Part shown: piece by piece, positions 44,462-55,341 of the stretch
How the letters are laid out: each line of letters starts with the position of its first letter
Position numbering within the stretch: the first letter of the stretch is position 1
Program-made: the position numbers and the translations under genes
Assembly (NCBI GenBank): GCA_030512295.1
Contig: JAULSR010000013.1
Location: forward strand, 124,001 to 188,000
Source of the DNA: Bombardia bombarda
Taxonomy: Eukaryota > Ascomycota > Sordariomycetes > Sordariales > Lasiosphaeriaceae
Direction: 5' to 3'
Length of the DNA: 64,000 nt
The notes under the pieces: model-generated
Seen by the model: only the letters and a program-made list of their open reading frames with translations
What the model was told of the DNA's origin: nothing
The model's database searches: none

Positions 44462-47400
44462 ATGGCGATGACATCCCGGAACCTGCCCTGGGAGCGATGG
44501 AAGAATGCAATCCACACCCTCTATGTCCTCGACAAGCGGCCGTTGAATGAAGTGAGGAAGGAAATGAAGGAAAGATATCGTTTCGATGCAACGTAAGTAT
44601 CAGTTACCTTTCCCCATTGCATCTCACGTCTTTCAGCTTCGTGTTTGAGATAGCGCAGCTAAAGCCTCAACTGATTCAGACGGCGACAATACGAAACCCA
44701 GCTTAAGAAATGGGGTCAAGACTTCAAGAAGAAGACGAGTAAAGAGACTTGGAAGGTTATCTGCGGCAAAGTCACGAAAAGAAAGGAAAACAGCAAGCAC
44801 AGCAAGCACAGCAACGTCTACATCGACGGAATCCATGTTTCCCACAGATAAACTCAGGAAGGAAATATCTCGTTATTGCATGCCCACTCTGGAAAAGATG
44901 CAATTGTCTCAAGGTAAGCATCCCGAAGATACAAACTCTACCCCGTCGCATCAGATGAAGGCATCCGACGGCTCGCTGATATCGACAACACAGACCCGAC
45001 AGCTTCGTCCCCCAATCTTCCCGAAGGGGTTGATATTCGCACTCCATGCGAGGTCCCCGTTGTCTCCCTGCTGTTTGATCAATTGCCCATCTTTCATTTC
45101 CTTTCCGGTAAGATCAAACGGTCCCATGATGAAGCTACTATCCACTGACCTTGATCACGTTTCCCTAGATCTATCTGCAATTACACAACCATTGTCCGAC
45201 TCCATCGTCCAAGAGGTTGCGAGTCTGAATCAGTCCATTGACAAGTTCAAATTGGAGGCCATCGCCAAATCATACCTGTCGGATTCAGCTTTCCAAGGAG
45301 AGCCAATGGCCTCTGAGTTGATCATGAAAAAGGATAGCGAGTTGAGCCCATCCCGGGTAATCGCATTCTCGGTGTATATGCTATCCAACGGCTTGACAAC
45401 CGGCATTCCATGGCAGCGGACTCTTACCATGGCTCAAAGAGCAGGATAGCCCCACATTTGCACGAATCCAATCTCTGCATGGGTGGTCAGTGGAGTCGCT
45501 CTTCGAGAACCTGTTCCACATGTCAGTGCAGGCGCGAGATGTAGCCAGGGTCAGGTCTATACTCCAGCTCAATGTTGGCGTGAACCTAAACCTACCGAGG
45601 CGCTTCAATCACAACCAGGACTTGCACTTGGTCGCAGTCTATCACGCCGTTACAACTGGCATGCATGACGTGCAGCCCTGAGTTGGTTAAGGTCTTAATC
45701 CACTATGGCGCCGAGGTCGATGGCCCTGAGTACGGTTGGAAAGGGAACATTATTCTTCTCAGCATTGCCAGTTGCTTCAACCTGGATCATCTCACGGGGT
45801 TTCAAGAAGTCATTCAGACGCTCATCCATGCCGGTGCCAAAGTCAACATCGCAGACGATCGCGACTCTGAGTCTTCGGCCGGAACACTAAGGCCGAAATT
45901 CGACATAAAAAGAGATCTTGAAACGAGTTTTCCACTTGTTTCCGACGGACATTCCCCCTTGACAGCTGCAGCATACCGTCAATGTCCCCTTACCGTCAAA
46001 CTTTTGCTTAAGTCCGGCGCAGATGTCTCATTTCGACGACAAAAAAAGTCTTCAGCATTAAGGGAATGCTTAAGTTCAAGTTCACCTTCAAGAGGTTTAA
46101 CGTTAATCACTATCGTGCGCTCCTTGGTGGATTATGGCGTGGATGTTAACGATCACGTCCCTTGCCTCGAACATCATGAGGGGGATACTGGCCAACTCCC
46201 ACCGTGCTACTCGGCGCTGGATCTCGCTCTTTACAAAGAGAATACGGAGCTAGTTATGTTCATGATATCTACGGGTGCGAGACCAACCAACCACACACTA
46301 GATATCGCCATGGATAGCCCCAATAATGATTTCGACTTACTCGCTCGATTGGTGGACTACGTGGAAAGTTGTGGCTCAATATTCGCAACCAGGCTCACTC
46401 ACCAAGACCAACTTACTTATGCCAGCCCACTCACGACAACCACATCTATCCAAAAGAAGCGCATTCTTGTGACAGGGGCGTTGCGGTTTGGAGCATTGTC
46501 TGCCCTTCAAGATCTCATACAATCCCTGCGTCTTTCAAACATGCTTGAAGAAATAATCGCCAGCCTAGATTTGGGCAAAATTATCGCCAACATTCTGGGA
46601 ATGAAAGATAATTGTAGTCATATAGAGGCGCTTGAGAGCTTTCTCGGCAGTCTTTATGATATCCAAATCCCGCCCCCGCTTGCTTCTTCATCCGAGCCAT
46701 TAATTGCCTTGGCCTTAAGAAAATGGAATAATCCCAGCAAAGTTGTCGACCTCTTGATTGATAATGGAGCAAGCGTGGAGCTAGATTTTAAACAAAGTCT
46801 GGGTCTTGTGCAAAAGCTCATTGCTGCTGGTGCCACGACCTCCTGGCAGAGAGCCCCTGGTAATCATGCGGAAATGTCTGGAAGCGCGCTGGTAAAGGCT
46901 ATTAAGATAGGCGAAAATCACACTATCGAGGAAGCTCTCAAGGCCGGTGTCGATATCAACGTTCTAGACGGCGGTTGGAGCCTCTATATCCGCAAGTTCT
47001 GTTGCATATCTCCCCTCGCCGCAGCTATCATGACAAGAAAAATGGTGGCTTGTGGATCGCCTAAGGGCTTCAGGGGCCGAGCTGAACAACGTATGTACCA
47101 AAGGCCTACCGACCACTGTGTGCCAAACACCCCTCTGGGCGGCAGCTTTTGGAGAACACACGGAGCTGTTTTCCAGCTTGTTACGAGATGGCGCCGAGAC
47201 AGCGGATTCCTCCGCAGTGCATGAGATACTCAAGAGCTCGGAGCTCATGAAGTTATTCTTGCCGTTGCTGGACACTAGCAAACATTCTTTATCGATCTCG
47301 ACAGAGTTTATGGCGACCTCACCCCACTGGTTGATGCTACGATTTCTTCTATGCAAAGGAGCAAATTGCAACTTGATTGTAAATCGATCACAATCTCAAC

Positions 47401-48138
47401 GCTTATGGACTCCGTTAGTACACGCCATTTGGCGTAGCGACTTGGTGAGCGTCGATATCCTGCTGGATCACGGCGCCAGCATCAGATACCAGCCTCTACT
47501 AGCATTGCAGAAAAGCGGTGACGTGCCAACAAATACACCAGTACAAATGGCAGTCAGGCACATGTTTTTAGACACGCCATCTCGACGATGTGGCCGTTGT
47601 GCCGACACTCAAATGCTACGACATCTTCTCGAACGAGGTGCTGATCCTAGTGAGATGAGCTTCCCGGTTCAGTATTCCAGTTCCGATACACTGTCACTGT
47701 ATTATACTGCTCTCCAGGAAGCAGCGAAGCAGAAAGACATGGAGGTCGCCAGGTTACTCCTGAAGCACGGCGCAGATCCAAACTTAGTGTCGCCACTTTG
47801 GTGCCACGGCCACACGGCACTTCAATTCGCATGCTGGAATGGCCAAAAAGAAATGGTCGACATTCTTCTCGAGTACGGGGCAAATGTGAACGCGCCGCCT
47901 GACCCAGAGCTTGGTGCCACGGCGCTCCAGTATGCCGCCGCCGGTGGGTTTTTTTGCCATCGCGAGCGTGCTGCTGGAAAAAGGCGCAGACGTCAACGCC
48001 CCTGCTGCGGCAATAGAGGGCAGGACAGCGTTGGAGGGCGCGGCCGAGCACGGGAGGATTGACACGATAAAGCTGCTGAAGAACGCAGGGGCGGATCTCT
48101 CGGTGGAAAACGGGCAGTACGAACGCGCGTTGAATTAG
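44462..48138 (+). CDS. Clr5-domain ankyrin-repeat protein, broken by five apparent 1-nt insertions
   Basis: Exons 44462..44592, 44680..44913, 44955..45107 and 45169..48138; ignoring five single-base excesses they give about 1160 residues. The N-terminus is a Clr5 domain (LPWERWKNAIHTLYVLDKRP, then RRQYETQLKKWG), followed by VYIDGIHVS and KLRKEISRY. The C-terminal two thirds are ankyrin repeats, for example ELVKVLIHYGAEVDG, SPLTAAAYRQCPLTVKLLLK, ARLLLKHGADPNLVSP and TALQFACWNGQKEMVDILLE. Frame changes, each needing removal of one base, occur at CCC 44841-44843, somewhere in 45396-45449, CCC 45676-45678, A5 47038-47042 and T7 47949-47955. After each, the expected family motif continues without other damage. 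Either this is a young pseudogene or the assembly has homopolymer errors. Such proteins are typical of fungal accessory and NLR-like repertoires. Confidence 0.88.
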
Positions 48139-49064
48139 GGCGATGGAAAATGGGCATAATGCGGCGAGGAGGTTGCTTCTTTCTTTTACTGTTCCGACAA
48201 TTTGAGTTTCCCCACGGTACTTTTCTGCTTAGGTGTTAGACTCCGGTAGGCTCTAGTTTGTGATGTTGGGATGCCAATTGTTTCTCCTTGATTTTCATAG
48301 TAACTACCTACCTACCTTATCTAATGACTGATGATTACTTTACCTTCATGTTGCAAAAAAACAGATTTCTTATCTATTGGCAGAAACAAAGGAACTAGAT
48401 GAATGGTATGATATGACACTTGACATCTACCCCCCTTTCCTAGGGCTGGTAAGGAGTCAGGGTTGACCATGACCCGACATCCCCAACATCAATTTCAACT
48501 GACGTATGTCCCCATGAATCAAAACGCCCAGCATGACGGGGGGTCCTTAAACTATAGAATGAAAGCAAATGTTGATTAATATAGGATGGCTCAATGACAG
48601 CCAATGGCAGGGATCCCCGCAGTCCTCTCTCCCGAGCTGGCGGCAAGATCTGAGAGGGGGTAAGGACACTGCCGCGTCCCGTTGTATGCAAGCCGGAGCG
48701 ATAGTGCCGAACAGGCTATCAAGAGCGATATTGTATTCTTTTCACCCAGGCATAGTAGTCCTCCAACAGATTCCTCCAACAGATCACGAACGGTATCATC
48801 GATCCGCTGCAAAAAGCAAATAAACAGCCATGATAAAGTCGGAAATGGGCCCATGGACTCGTCCCGTCTTGGCATCGCCAAGACCTTTCTCTCTGGCGTT
48901 TCCCTCGTGGTTTATATATATATATATATATACAGAGCCGCCACTGACTTTGCCCCGTAGACGGTCTAGAGTCTGGAATGTTATCGTATCTACGAGTAAT
49001 CAAGTTGAGCTCGTACTGATCGCTCCTTTGACTGCATAATCTATTCAGATCTCGACAAGCAACA
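48139..49064. other. Intergenic, promoter of the sugar dehydrogenase
   Basis: Downstream of the ankyrin gene. It includes a (TA)n run at 48914-48931. No gene seen. Confidence 0.6.
48914..48931. repeat. (TA)n dinucleotide repeat
   Basis: Short alternating TA run about 130 bp upstream of the dehydrogenase start. Confidence 0.8.
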
Positions 49065-50569
49065 ATGCGTCTGCTCGAGACTGTCGCGGCGGCGGTAGCC
49101 CTGCTGGGCGCTGGTATGTGATTACCAAGCCGTTGTAGTATAAGATAGCTGACACTCTCCTCCCCAGGCACCAACGGCCAAATCGCCAAGCTCCCCCTGC
49201 CCAAGAGCTGCACCGGCGTCGCGGCCTTCCGCAACCAGTACACGGTCAACTCGCAATGGTCGGCCATGAAGATCGCTGGCGGGTTGAAGCAGGTGCGGAC
49301 CATCATCTGGGACACGCAGGGCCACATGCTGGTTGCCCAGGCCACGAGGGGCGTCTCGGTGCACACATTCGGCGCGGATGGGTGCATGAACAGCACGACC
49401 ATGCTCATCTCTGGCGGTGGCCTCAACCACGGCCTGTCGCTCACGCCCGACGGCAAGACGTTGTACGCGTCGTCCGAGACCCAGGCATTCAGCTGGGCAT
49501 ACGATGCCGCGACCATGAAGGTCACGGGGCAGAAGACGGTGGTCAAGGGCATGTCGACGGGCGTGCACTCGACCCGTGCCCTCATGGTGGTGCCGGCCAA
49601 CCCCAACATGGTGCTCCTGCAGGTTGGCAGCAACTCCAACTTTGACATGGCGTCGGCCAACAAGGCGACGGGGCGTGCCATCATCAAGATCTTTGACATG
49701 AGCAAGGCGCCGTCGGGGGGGTACAACTATAATACTGATGGCGAGGTGTTTGGCTACGGTCTGCGCAACGAGATCGGCTTTGTCTCCGACCCCAACGGAG
49801 TCGTGTGGGGCGTGGAGAACAGCGGCGATGTGAGCAATTTAGCCGATAATAAAAGAGTGATTAATAAAAGAGTGATCTCGTCTAATTTGTTTGCTCTGCA
49901 TAGGACTTTACCCGCACCGAAAATGGCCAGCGCAGGGACATTCACCAGAACAACCCGGCCGAGAAGCTCAACAACCGTGAGTTTCAGTGGTCCAGGCCCT
50001 TGTCCTAATATAGTCACTAAAGAGCACCGTCAACAGTCGGCGACCCCCTCACAGTCCGCGACGCGTGGTACGGCTACCCAACCTGCTTCACCGTCTGGGA
50101 CCCGGCCGGCTTCCCCAACAGCGGGCTCAAGACGGGCAGCCACTTTGTGGTGTCGCCCAACAGCTCGTACACGGACGCGACGTGCAGCGGCAAGGCCATC
50201 GCGCCGCGCCTCTCGTTCCAGGCGCACTCGGCGCCCATCTGGAACACGTTCGACACCAACGCGACCAACATGTACGTGGCCTTCCACGGCTCGTGGAACC
50301 GCCAGCCCGCCACCGGCTTCAAGGTCGTCAAGATCCCCTTTACGCGCCTCGCCGACGGCAGCTACGACCCCGTCGCGCCCGCCGACAGCATGACGGGCTA
50401 CTCGGACATCTTCAGCGCCACCAACCCCAGCAGCTGCACTGCTAATGGCCTGACCCAGAGCAATTGCTTCAGGTTGACTGCTGCTTCGTGGGATCCTGCG
50501 GGCAGGGGTCTGTTTGTCGGCAGCGACAACAGCGCCGAGGGCGAGATCTACATCCTGTCGCCAAAGTAG
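49065..50569 (+). CDS. Secreted PQQ-dependent sugar dehydrogenase-like protein (sorbosone dehydrogenase / AA12 type)
   Basis: A beta-propeller protein of the soluble quinoprotein glucose/sorbosone dehydrogenase superfamily, which in fungi includes secreted AA12 pyranose dehydrogenases. Exons 49065..49113, 49168..49829, 49904..49976 and 50037..50569 (438 residues). All junctions are canonical (GTATGT, GTGAGC and GTGAGT donors). The first exon is nearly all signal peptide (RLLETVAAAVALLGA). Landmarks are LKQVRTIIWDTQGHMLVAQA, GGGLNHGLSLTPDGKTLYAS, the GYGLRNEIGFVSDPNGVVWG segment followed by VENSGD (the quinoprotein R-N-E region), then DPLTVRDAWYGYPTC, YVAFHGSWNRQPATGFKV and a C-terminal SDNSAEGEIYIL. 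The protein ends without an appended carbohydrate-binding domain. Substrate and electron acceptor cannot be read from sequence. Confidence 0.92.
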
Positions 50570-50855
50570 ATATTTTTTTTTGTATTTTTATGATTGTATC
50601 TAGAGAGAGTGTGTGTGTGTATGTGTGGTGGGATGGAAAAGGGGTAGTCGATGTGTACTAGAGTAGTATGTAGATGCCTACTCAATTGGGGTCGCTCTGG
50701 CTCATTCTCGCAGATTGTGCGTGCAATGGAAAAGGTGATCAATGCAGTGTTTGTGGGAAAAACCCTATCTTGCTACCTAATCCGCTCCCAGAGTGGGAAT
50801 GGGAATTACAGTAAGGACTGAGCAATGACCAATCAAATCATCTGATTAGGCGATA

Positions 50856-50953
50856 GTCACTTTGGCGGAGTGGTTAACGCGCTGCCCTGCTAATGACACA
50901 GTTAGTGTAAGGCAGTTCCCTCGGGAGCGTAGGTTCGAATCCTACAGGTGACG
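50856..50953 (+). tRNA. tRNA-Ser(GCU) with 17-nt intron
   Basis: Acceptor stem GTCACTT pairs with AGGTGAC (one G-U), discriminator G. The D-arm TGGCGGAGTGGTTAACGC and the T-arm GTAGGTTCGAATCCTAC are intact. The anticodon stem CTGCC/GGCAG encloses loop CTGCTAA with anticodon GCT, interrupted after the base following the anticodon by an intron at about 50893-50909. A long variable arm (TTCCCTCGGGAGC region) fits a class II serine tRNA. Confidence 0.95.
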
Positions 50954-51683
50954 GCACCTTCTTTCTTTTGTTTGTTTCAGTACTAGTCGGAATCAATTTT
51001 GCTTACCTTATCTTTAGCATCTGCCGCGCAAACTATATATATACCCTTAGATCTCTTGATATTTTACCACTTCAATAACACTCCATTAAGTGGCGTCACA
51101 TTGATTATTTTAAGAAATGACGAGGAAGTGTACAAGGATGAGATGAAATAATGAAACTAAGTTTAAGAGAAAATACGATTTCATCCACCAGTGGGTCCCA
51201 TGACCTTCGTTGTCTTATATCAGTGCTTGACTGGATTAACTCTCTTCGGATGAGCCGATTTCGAGTTCGAACTCTCGTCCAATATGGTGGGTCTGGCATT
51301 AGATTGGCTGACGCACACATGGTCTCGTGCATTACCTTCAAACATAAAAAGAAGCCCATATCATCATCACACCTGACAGTGGGGTTATAAATGAGGTCGC
51401 TGGGCTGCTCTGCAGCGTTGATCAAGCTCTCCTCAGACATTATCTCCTGCTGGGAGTTAGGCCACTCATCGAGATGGCATGCTTTGGTCAGCAAGATTGC
51501 ACCTGTCTCGGTTACTCTGAATCTGGTCAGCCAGATCCAACGGCCCGGGGTTTCAGGTCAGAGCCCGTGTTTGAGTTACTACGGCACAAGCCAGACGATT
51601 CACTGCAATTACAAGGGTGCCCAGGGGCCATGTATGTGGCTAGAAATACCAATGTATGGCACACCAAAAAAGCTAATCGAGAT
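50954..51683. other. Intergenic between two tRNA genes
   Basis: AT-moderate non-coding DNA. A run of T follows the tRNA-Ser 3' end within about 20 bp (TTCTTTCTTTTG), compatible with RNA polymerase III termination. No gene seen. Confidence 0.55.
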
Positions 51684-51755
51684 CGATCCACCCAGGGGTC
51701 GAACCTGGAACCTCCTGATTCGTAGTCAGACGCTCTGCCATTGAGCCAGCGGACC
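51684..51755 (-). tRNA. tRNA-Arg(ACG)
   Basis: Minus-strand cloverleaf: acceptor GGTCCGC pairs with GTGGATC (two wobble pairs), discriminator G. The D-arm is GGCTCAATGGCAGAGC, the anticodon stem TCTGA/TCAGG holds loop CTACGAA (anticodon ACG, read as ICG), and the T-arm is CCAGGTTCGACCCCTGG. No intron. This is the second tRNA gene within 0.9 kb. Confidence 0.94.
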
Positions 51756-52707
51756 TCGGTGCGTTGATGCATGTGATACTGTCTGCCAAACTCTGGTTTA
51801 TGATTAGCATCTAGAGGGTACCAGCCATACTACTCTGGCATTAGGCAAGGTTGGGCCGCGACCACTACTAACGTGTCGGTTGAGTCATTGATGTTTAGAA
51901 GCCGTGCTTATGGACGCTAGAACGCCTCGTGAGATAGGATTGGACTGTAGGTGATGGTTGGGGCCCGGGGGTTGACGTGAAGCGCTCCTTGCGCTGCTTG
52001 AGACTTGGACGGGGTCGGTCCCGAATTTGGTGGTTCCTGACAAAGTTTCCTGACAAAGTTTCCTGACAAAGTTTCCTGACAAAGTTGTAGGAAAAGGTCT
52101 GCTGAGAGGTCAATGGCCGAGTTATTTCCACCACAGGCACCACGTCTTCTCCCCATTTTAGCACGCCCCTCATCGGTGACGCGATTAGACAAGCTGATTG
52201 ATCAATAAATTCTTCAGGCTCCTTGATACGTGGCGCCATGTCTGTCAGTCGGACATGGATGAAATGAAATGCTGTTCGGGCATTTCCCGTCTGAAACACA
52301 CCACCAGTTGGGCTTTGCATACAAAATACGCCACCGTAGTTTTGGACACGACGGGCAGTTGTGCCCGCCACGTGGGAAGAATGGCTGCTCACACGCATCA
52401 TCCTCTTCGAGGTACTCTGGTTCTCGCTGATGGGGTGAAGGCAGGCAGCCCTACCCGACATGAGCGAGTGGGTTAATGGGCGTTTGACGTCGTAGCATTG
52501 ATCTCGTCCAGTCGTTTTCGCATTTGCAACGGCCGACACATCACCAAAGATACAAGCAGACGACATGGAAAGGAGTTGATGGTGGCAACAAAGGTCGGCT
52601 GTCAGGCTTCATGTTGCCTTGGCAGCGTAAGTAAGGCATGCGCGGCCACCATGTTGACGCCTAACTCGGAAGCAGACATGAATAGTTCGAAAAATGTTGA
52701 TGAATAA
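51756..52707. other. Intergenic region with 13-bp tandem repeat
   Basis: Non-coding; open frames lack coding character. It includes a four-unit tandem repeat, listed separately. Confidence 0.55.
52036..52087. repeat. 13-bp tandem repeat CCTGACAAAGTTT x4
   Basis: Four adjacent units, the last ending in G. The units are nearly identical, indicating recent expansion. Confidence 0.9.
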
Positions 52708-53979
52708 ATGGCATCACTCCTTCTCCAATATTGCCAGGCCAAAGACCGCAAAGACGCAACACCAGCAATGCCATTCCCCTGCAACTTCAACGTCTACATC
52801 ACGGTCGAAGCAGCAACCCTCATCGGACTCACCTTTGTCGCTGCAACTTCCTTCATCATCACATCCATCATGGCCAAACGAAAAAAGAGCGCCAACCCAA
52901 ACGCCCCCAAGCTGCCTCAGCCCTCACCCCCCAGGGCCTTGGTCGAGACAAAGGTGATCGATGTCGCAGGGACAAGCTTCCAGGAGGGATCGAGCATCGC
53001 TGCTGCCCCGCCCGTGATCGAGGAAATCGACACTCGCCCAGAGACATCGTAAGTACCTGCCAGACCTTGACCCCGTTGCTGCTACCATCATCGCGCGTGC
53101 TAACTAACCCCTGAATTCGCCAGCCCCTATGCGAGCCCTGCCTGCACCATCCCCTTTGCCAGCCCCATGACAGTCCCTCTCGACGTCCTCAAGAAGAGCC
53201 CCAAGCTTCACTCCGCCTTTGAAGACAAGCTGCCCGAGCTACCAGAGATACCAGGGGAGATCGGACATGTGCTCATCCACTACTTGCACACGGGCACATA
53301 CGAGTCGCTCAAACCCAAAGAGCCACTGTCGCCCGCCCGACAAGTCTCGGAGCTCAGAACCAGCATCCAAGCCTATGCTGCTGCCCGAGCTTACGATCTG
53401 CCCGATCTGATGCTCCTGGCCGAGCAGCACATTGAGAAGTTTGGCGAGGGCTTGACCCTGCCCAGTCTGCTCGAGGTGACACGGGATGCCCACCCATCCC
53501 TGTCCGAAGGCGACGACTGGTTCATCCACTACCTGAAGTCGCGCATCAGACCTCACTTGGAGGATCCAAAGTCCCTGCTGCGGTCTGACTTGCTGGATCG
53601 CATCAGCAGCATCCTGTCACCCAACAAGGTCCTGCTGCGAACCGTCCTCGAGATCTTCTGCGAGCGCATCATTCCTCGCTCCGCTGTTGCGAGCCCCATC
53701 ACCAGTCCGTCATCGTCGAGGCCCAGCTCGCCTCCGCCTCCGACTTCGCCAATGTCGCTCCTGCAGATGAGGTCTCGGGCCATTCTCCGCGATGAGCTCT
53801 CGCCGCTTCGAAAGCAGGCGACACCCTGGCCATCCCCGGACCCAGAGCTGGCTTCACTCGCCTCCTGGACAAAAGACACGTCGCCAGATCCAGTCTCACA
53901 GGAGGCCGAGACAAGTCCCGAGTTCAGGAGTGAGGCCCATCCTGAGAGGCAGTCGATGCTGGCCACAGTTGTTTCAGAG

Positions 53980-54016
<37 letters not shown>

Positions 54017-55341
54017 CAGAGTCTTCACTACCTCCAGCCATCCAGGCCAAGACCACTACGGAGCCTGAGATCAAGATGGAAGAAGACGACGACGACGCCT
54101 GGACCTTTGGCAGCCTGACTCGGAAGAGGGAAAGAAAAGAGGAAAGAAAAGACTCGGGAAAGATGATCGACCTCGAACCAGAGATTGAGGCCGAGCAGCC
54201 CCCCCTTAAAGAGCTTGAGCCCATCCCCGAGACTGAACCGGAGACAGAGCCTGAACGTCCAGTCAAGAGGGTGCTCCGAGAAGTTGATTCCGGCTTCTGG
54301 GACTTTTCTCCCTCGGATGCCGAGCCCCTGAAATCCCGAGCTCCCTCGGTTGCGGAACTTGATCATGAGCCCGTACACGAGATCAAGCACGTCCGCGATG
54401 AGGACAACACTTTTCGTGACCTCAAGACTGTACCTGAGCTTGAACCCATACGCCAACTCGATCCTGTACCCGAGCCCGAGCCATTTCCGAACTTGGAGAA
54501 GGTGAAGGATCAAACCGAAGCAGCTTCAACCACTAAGAAAGCGGACGACGGGGTCGAAAAGCGCGATTTTGCTACCACCACCACCGAGGTAGAAGAGATC
54601 AACGACAAGGGCAAGACAACCAACAACGAGTCTGACGGCCCAAGAGAGCCAGAGCCCGTCCCCGCTCCTGCTCCTGCAACAGCGGCCATTGAGCCTCCGA
54701 CCGAGCCACAGTCAGTAGTAGATAATATCCCGAAGACGGAAAAGCAGCTGGAGACCGTCCCCGAGCAGGTCAATGGTATCGAGACCACTGCACCCGAGAC
54801 AGAGAAGGTAGAGCCGTTTCCAAGCGAGCCAGAACCAGAGTTAGCGCTAACTGTCAAGCAGGCACAACATATACATCCGACCACGAGCATCGAGTCCCCG
54901 GCGCAGGTTCATCAGCCCGAGCCCGACAAGACCGCGATATCGTCGCAGCCCGCCGAGCTTCTACACCAACATCATGAGCCCGCTGAGCAGCCCGCTCAGC
55001 CCAAGACGGCTGAGCCCATCGTCGCCGTCGCCGAGCCAGAGTCCACTCGGGAGCAGCAGCCCCAGGATGAAAGCAGCAACACCACCGATCCTGTCACCGG
55101 TCCTGTCACCGGTCCTGTCGCCACTGCCGTCGAGCCCGCCAACAACACCCCTGCGAAGCCCGCAGCAGTCTCTGGTCCAGAGCCTGCGCCGCAGCAGCAG
55201 GAGGGTGCCGCAAAGACTGCTGAACAACAGCCGAGCCCGGCAAGCAGTAGTAACCTTCCGGACTGCGGGACCCAGGCGCGGCAGAGAAGTTGGAAGAGAA
55301 GACTACTGAGATATCCCGTCCTTTTCGGGCGGGGCATGTGA
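52708..55341 (+). CDS. BTB-like, Pro/Glu-rich protein with N-terminal membrane helix
   Basis: Exons 52708..53048 and 53124..55341 (852 residues). The intron has donor GTAAGT and a perfect GCTAACTAAC branch. The first ATG is used; a second at 52768 (MPFPCNFNVY) would also give a membrane protein. Residues about 32-55 (ATLIGLTFVAATSFIITSIM) form one membrane helix followed by AKRKK. After the intron comes a BTB-like region: MTVPLDVLKKSPKLHSAFED, IGHVLIHYLHTGTYESL, then AYAAARAYDLPDLMLLAEQH and a following helical part (LLEVTRDAHPSL). The C-terminal two thirds are low-complexity and acidic, with a (PE)n run at 53979-54022 and many PEPE/EPEPVPAPA segments. Fungal proteins with a degenerate BTB fold and acidic tail are common but uncharacterised. 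Cullin-3 adaptor function cannot be assumed. Confidence 0.82.
53979..54022. repeat. Coding hexanucleotide repeat (GAGCCA)n
   Basis: Encodes an alternating Glu-Pro run in the BTB-like protein; probably length-polymorphic. Confidence 0.85.

Noticed and set aside
44462..48138. Programmed ribosomal frameshifting in the ankyrin gene
   Set aside because: Five separate sites, all needing an extra base skipped, with no common slippery heptamer; artefact or pseudogene is simpler.
48719..49726. Minus-strand open frame of 335 codons
   Set aside because: It spans the promoter and the antisense of the PQQ-type dehydrogenase; the plus strand has clear family motifs.
52032..52087. CRISPR-like array
   Set aside because: Units are adjacent with no spacers, and the genome is eukaryotic.
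51895..52566. Minus-strand frame of 223 codons near tRNA-Arg
   Set aside because: It runs through the 13-bp tandem repeat and lacks coding character.
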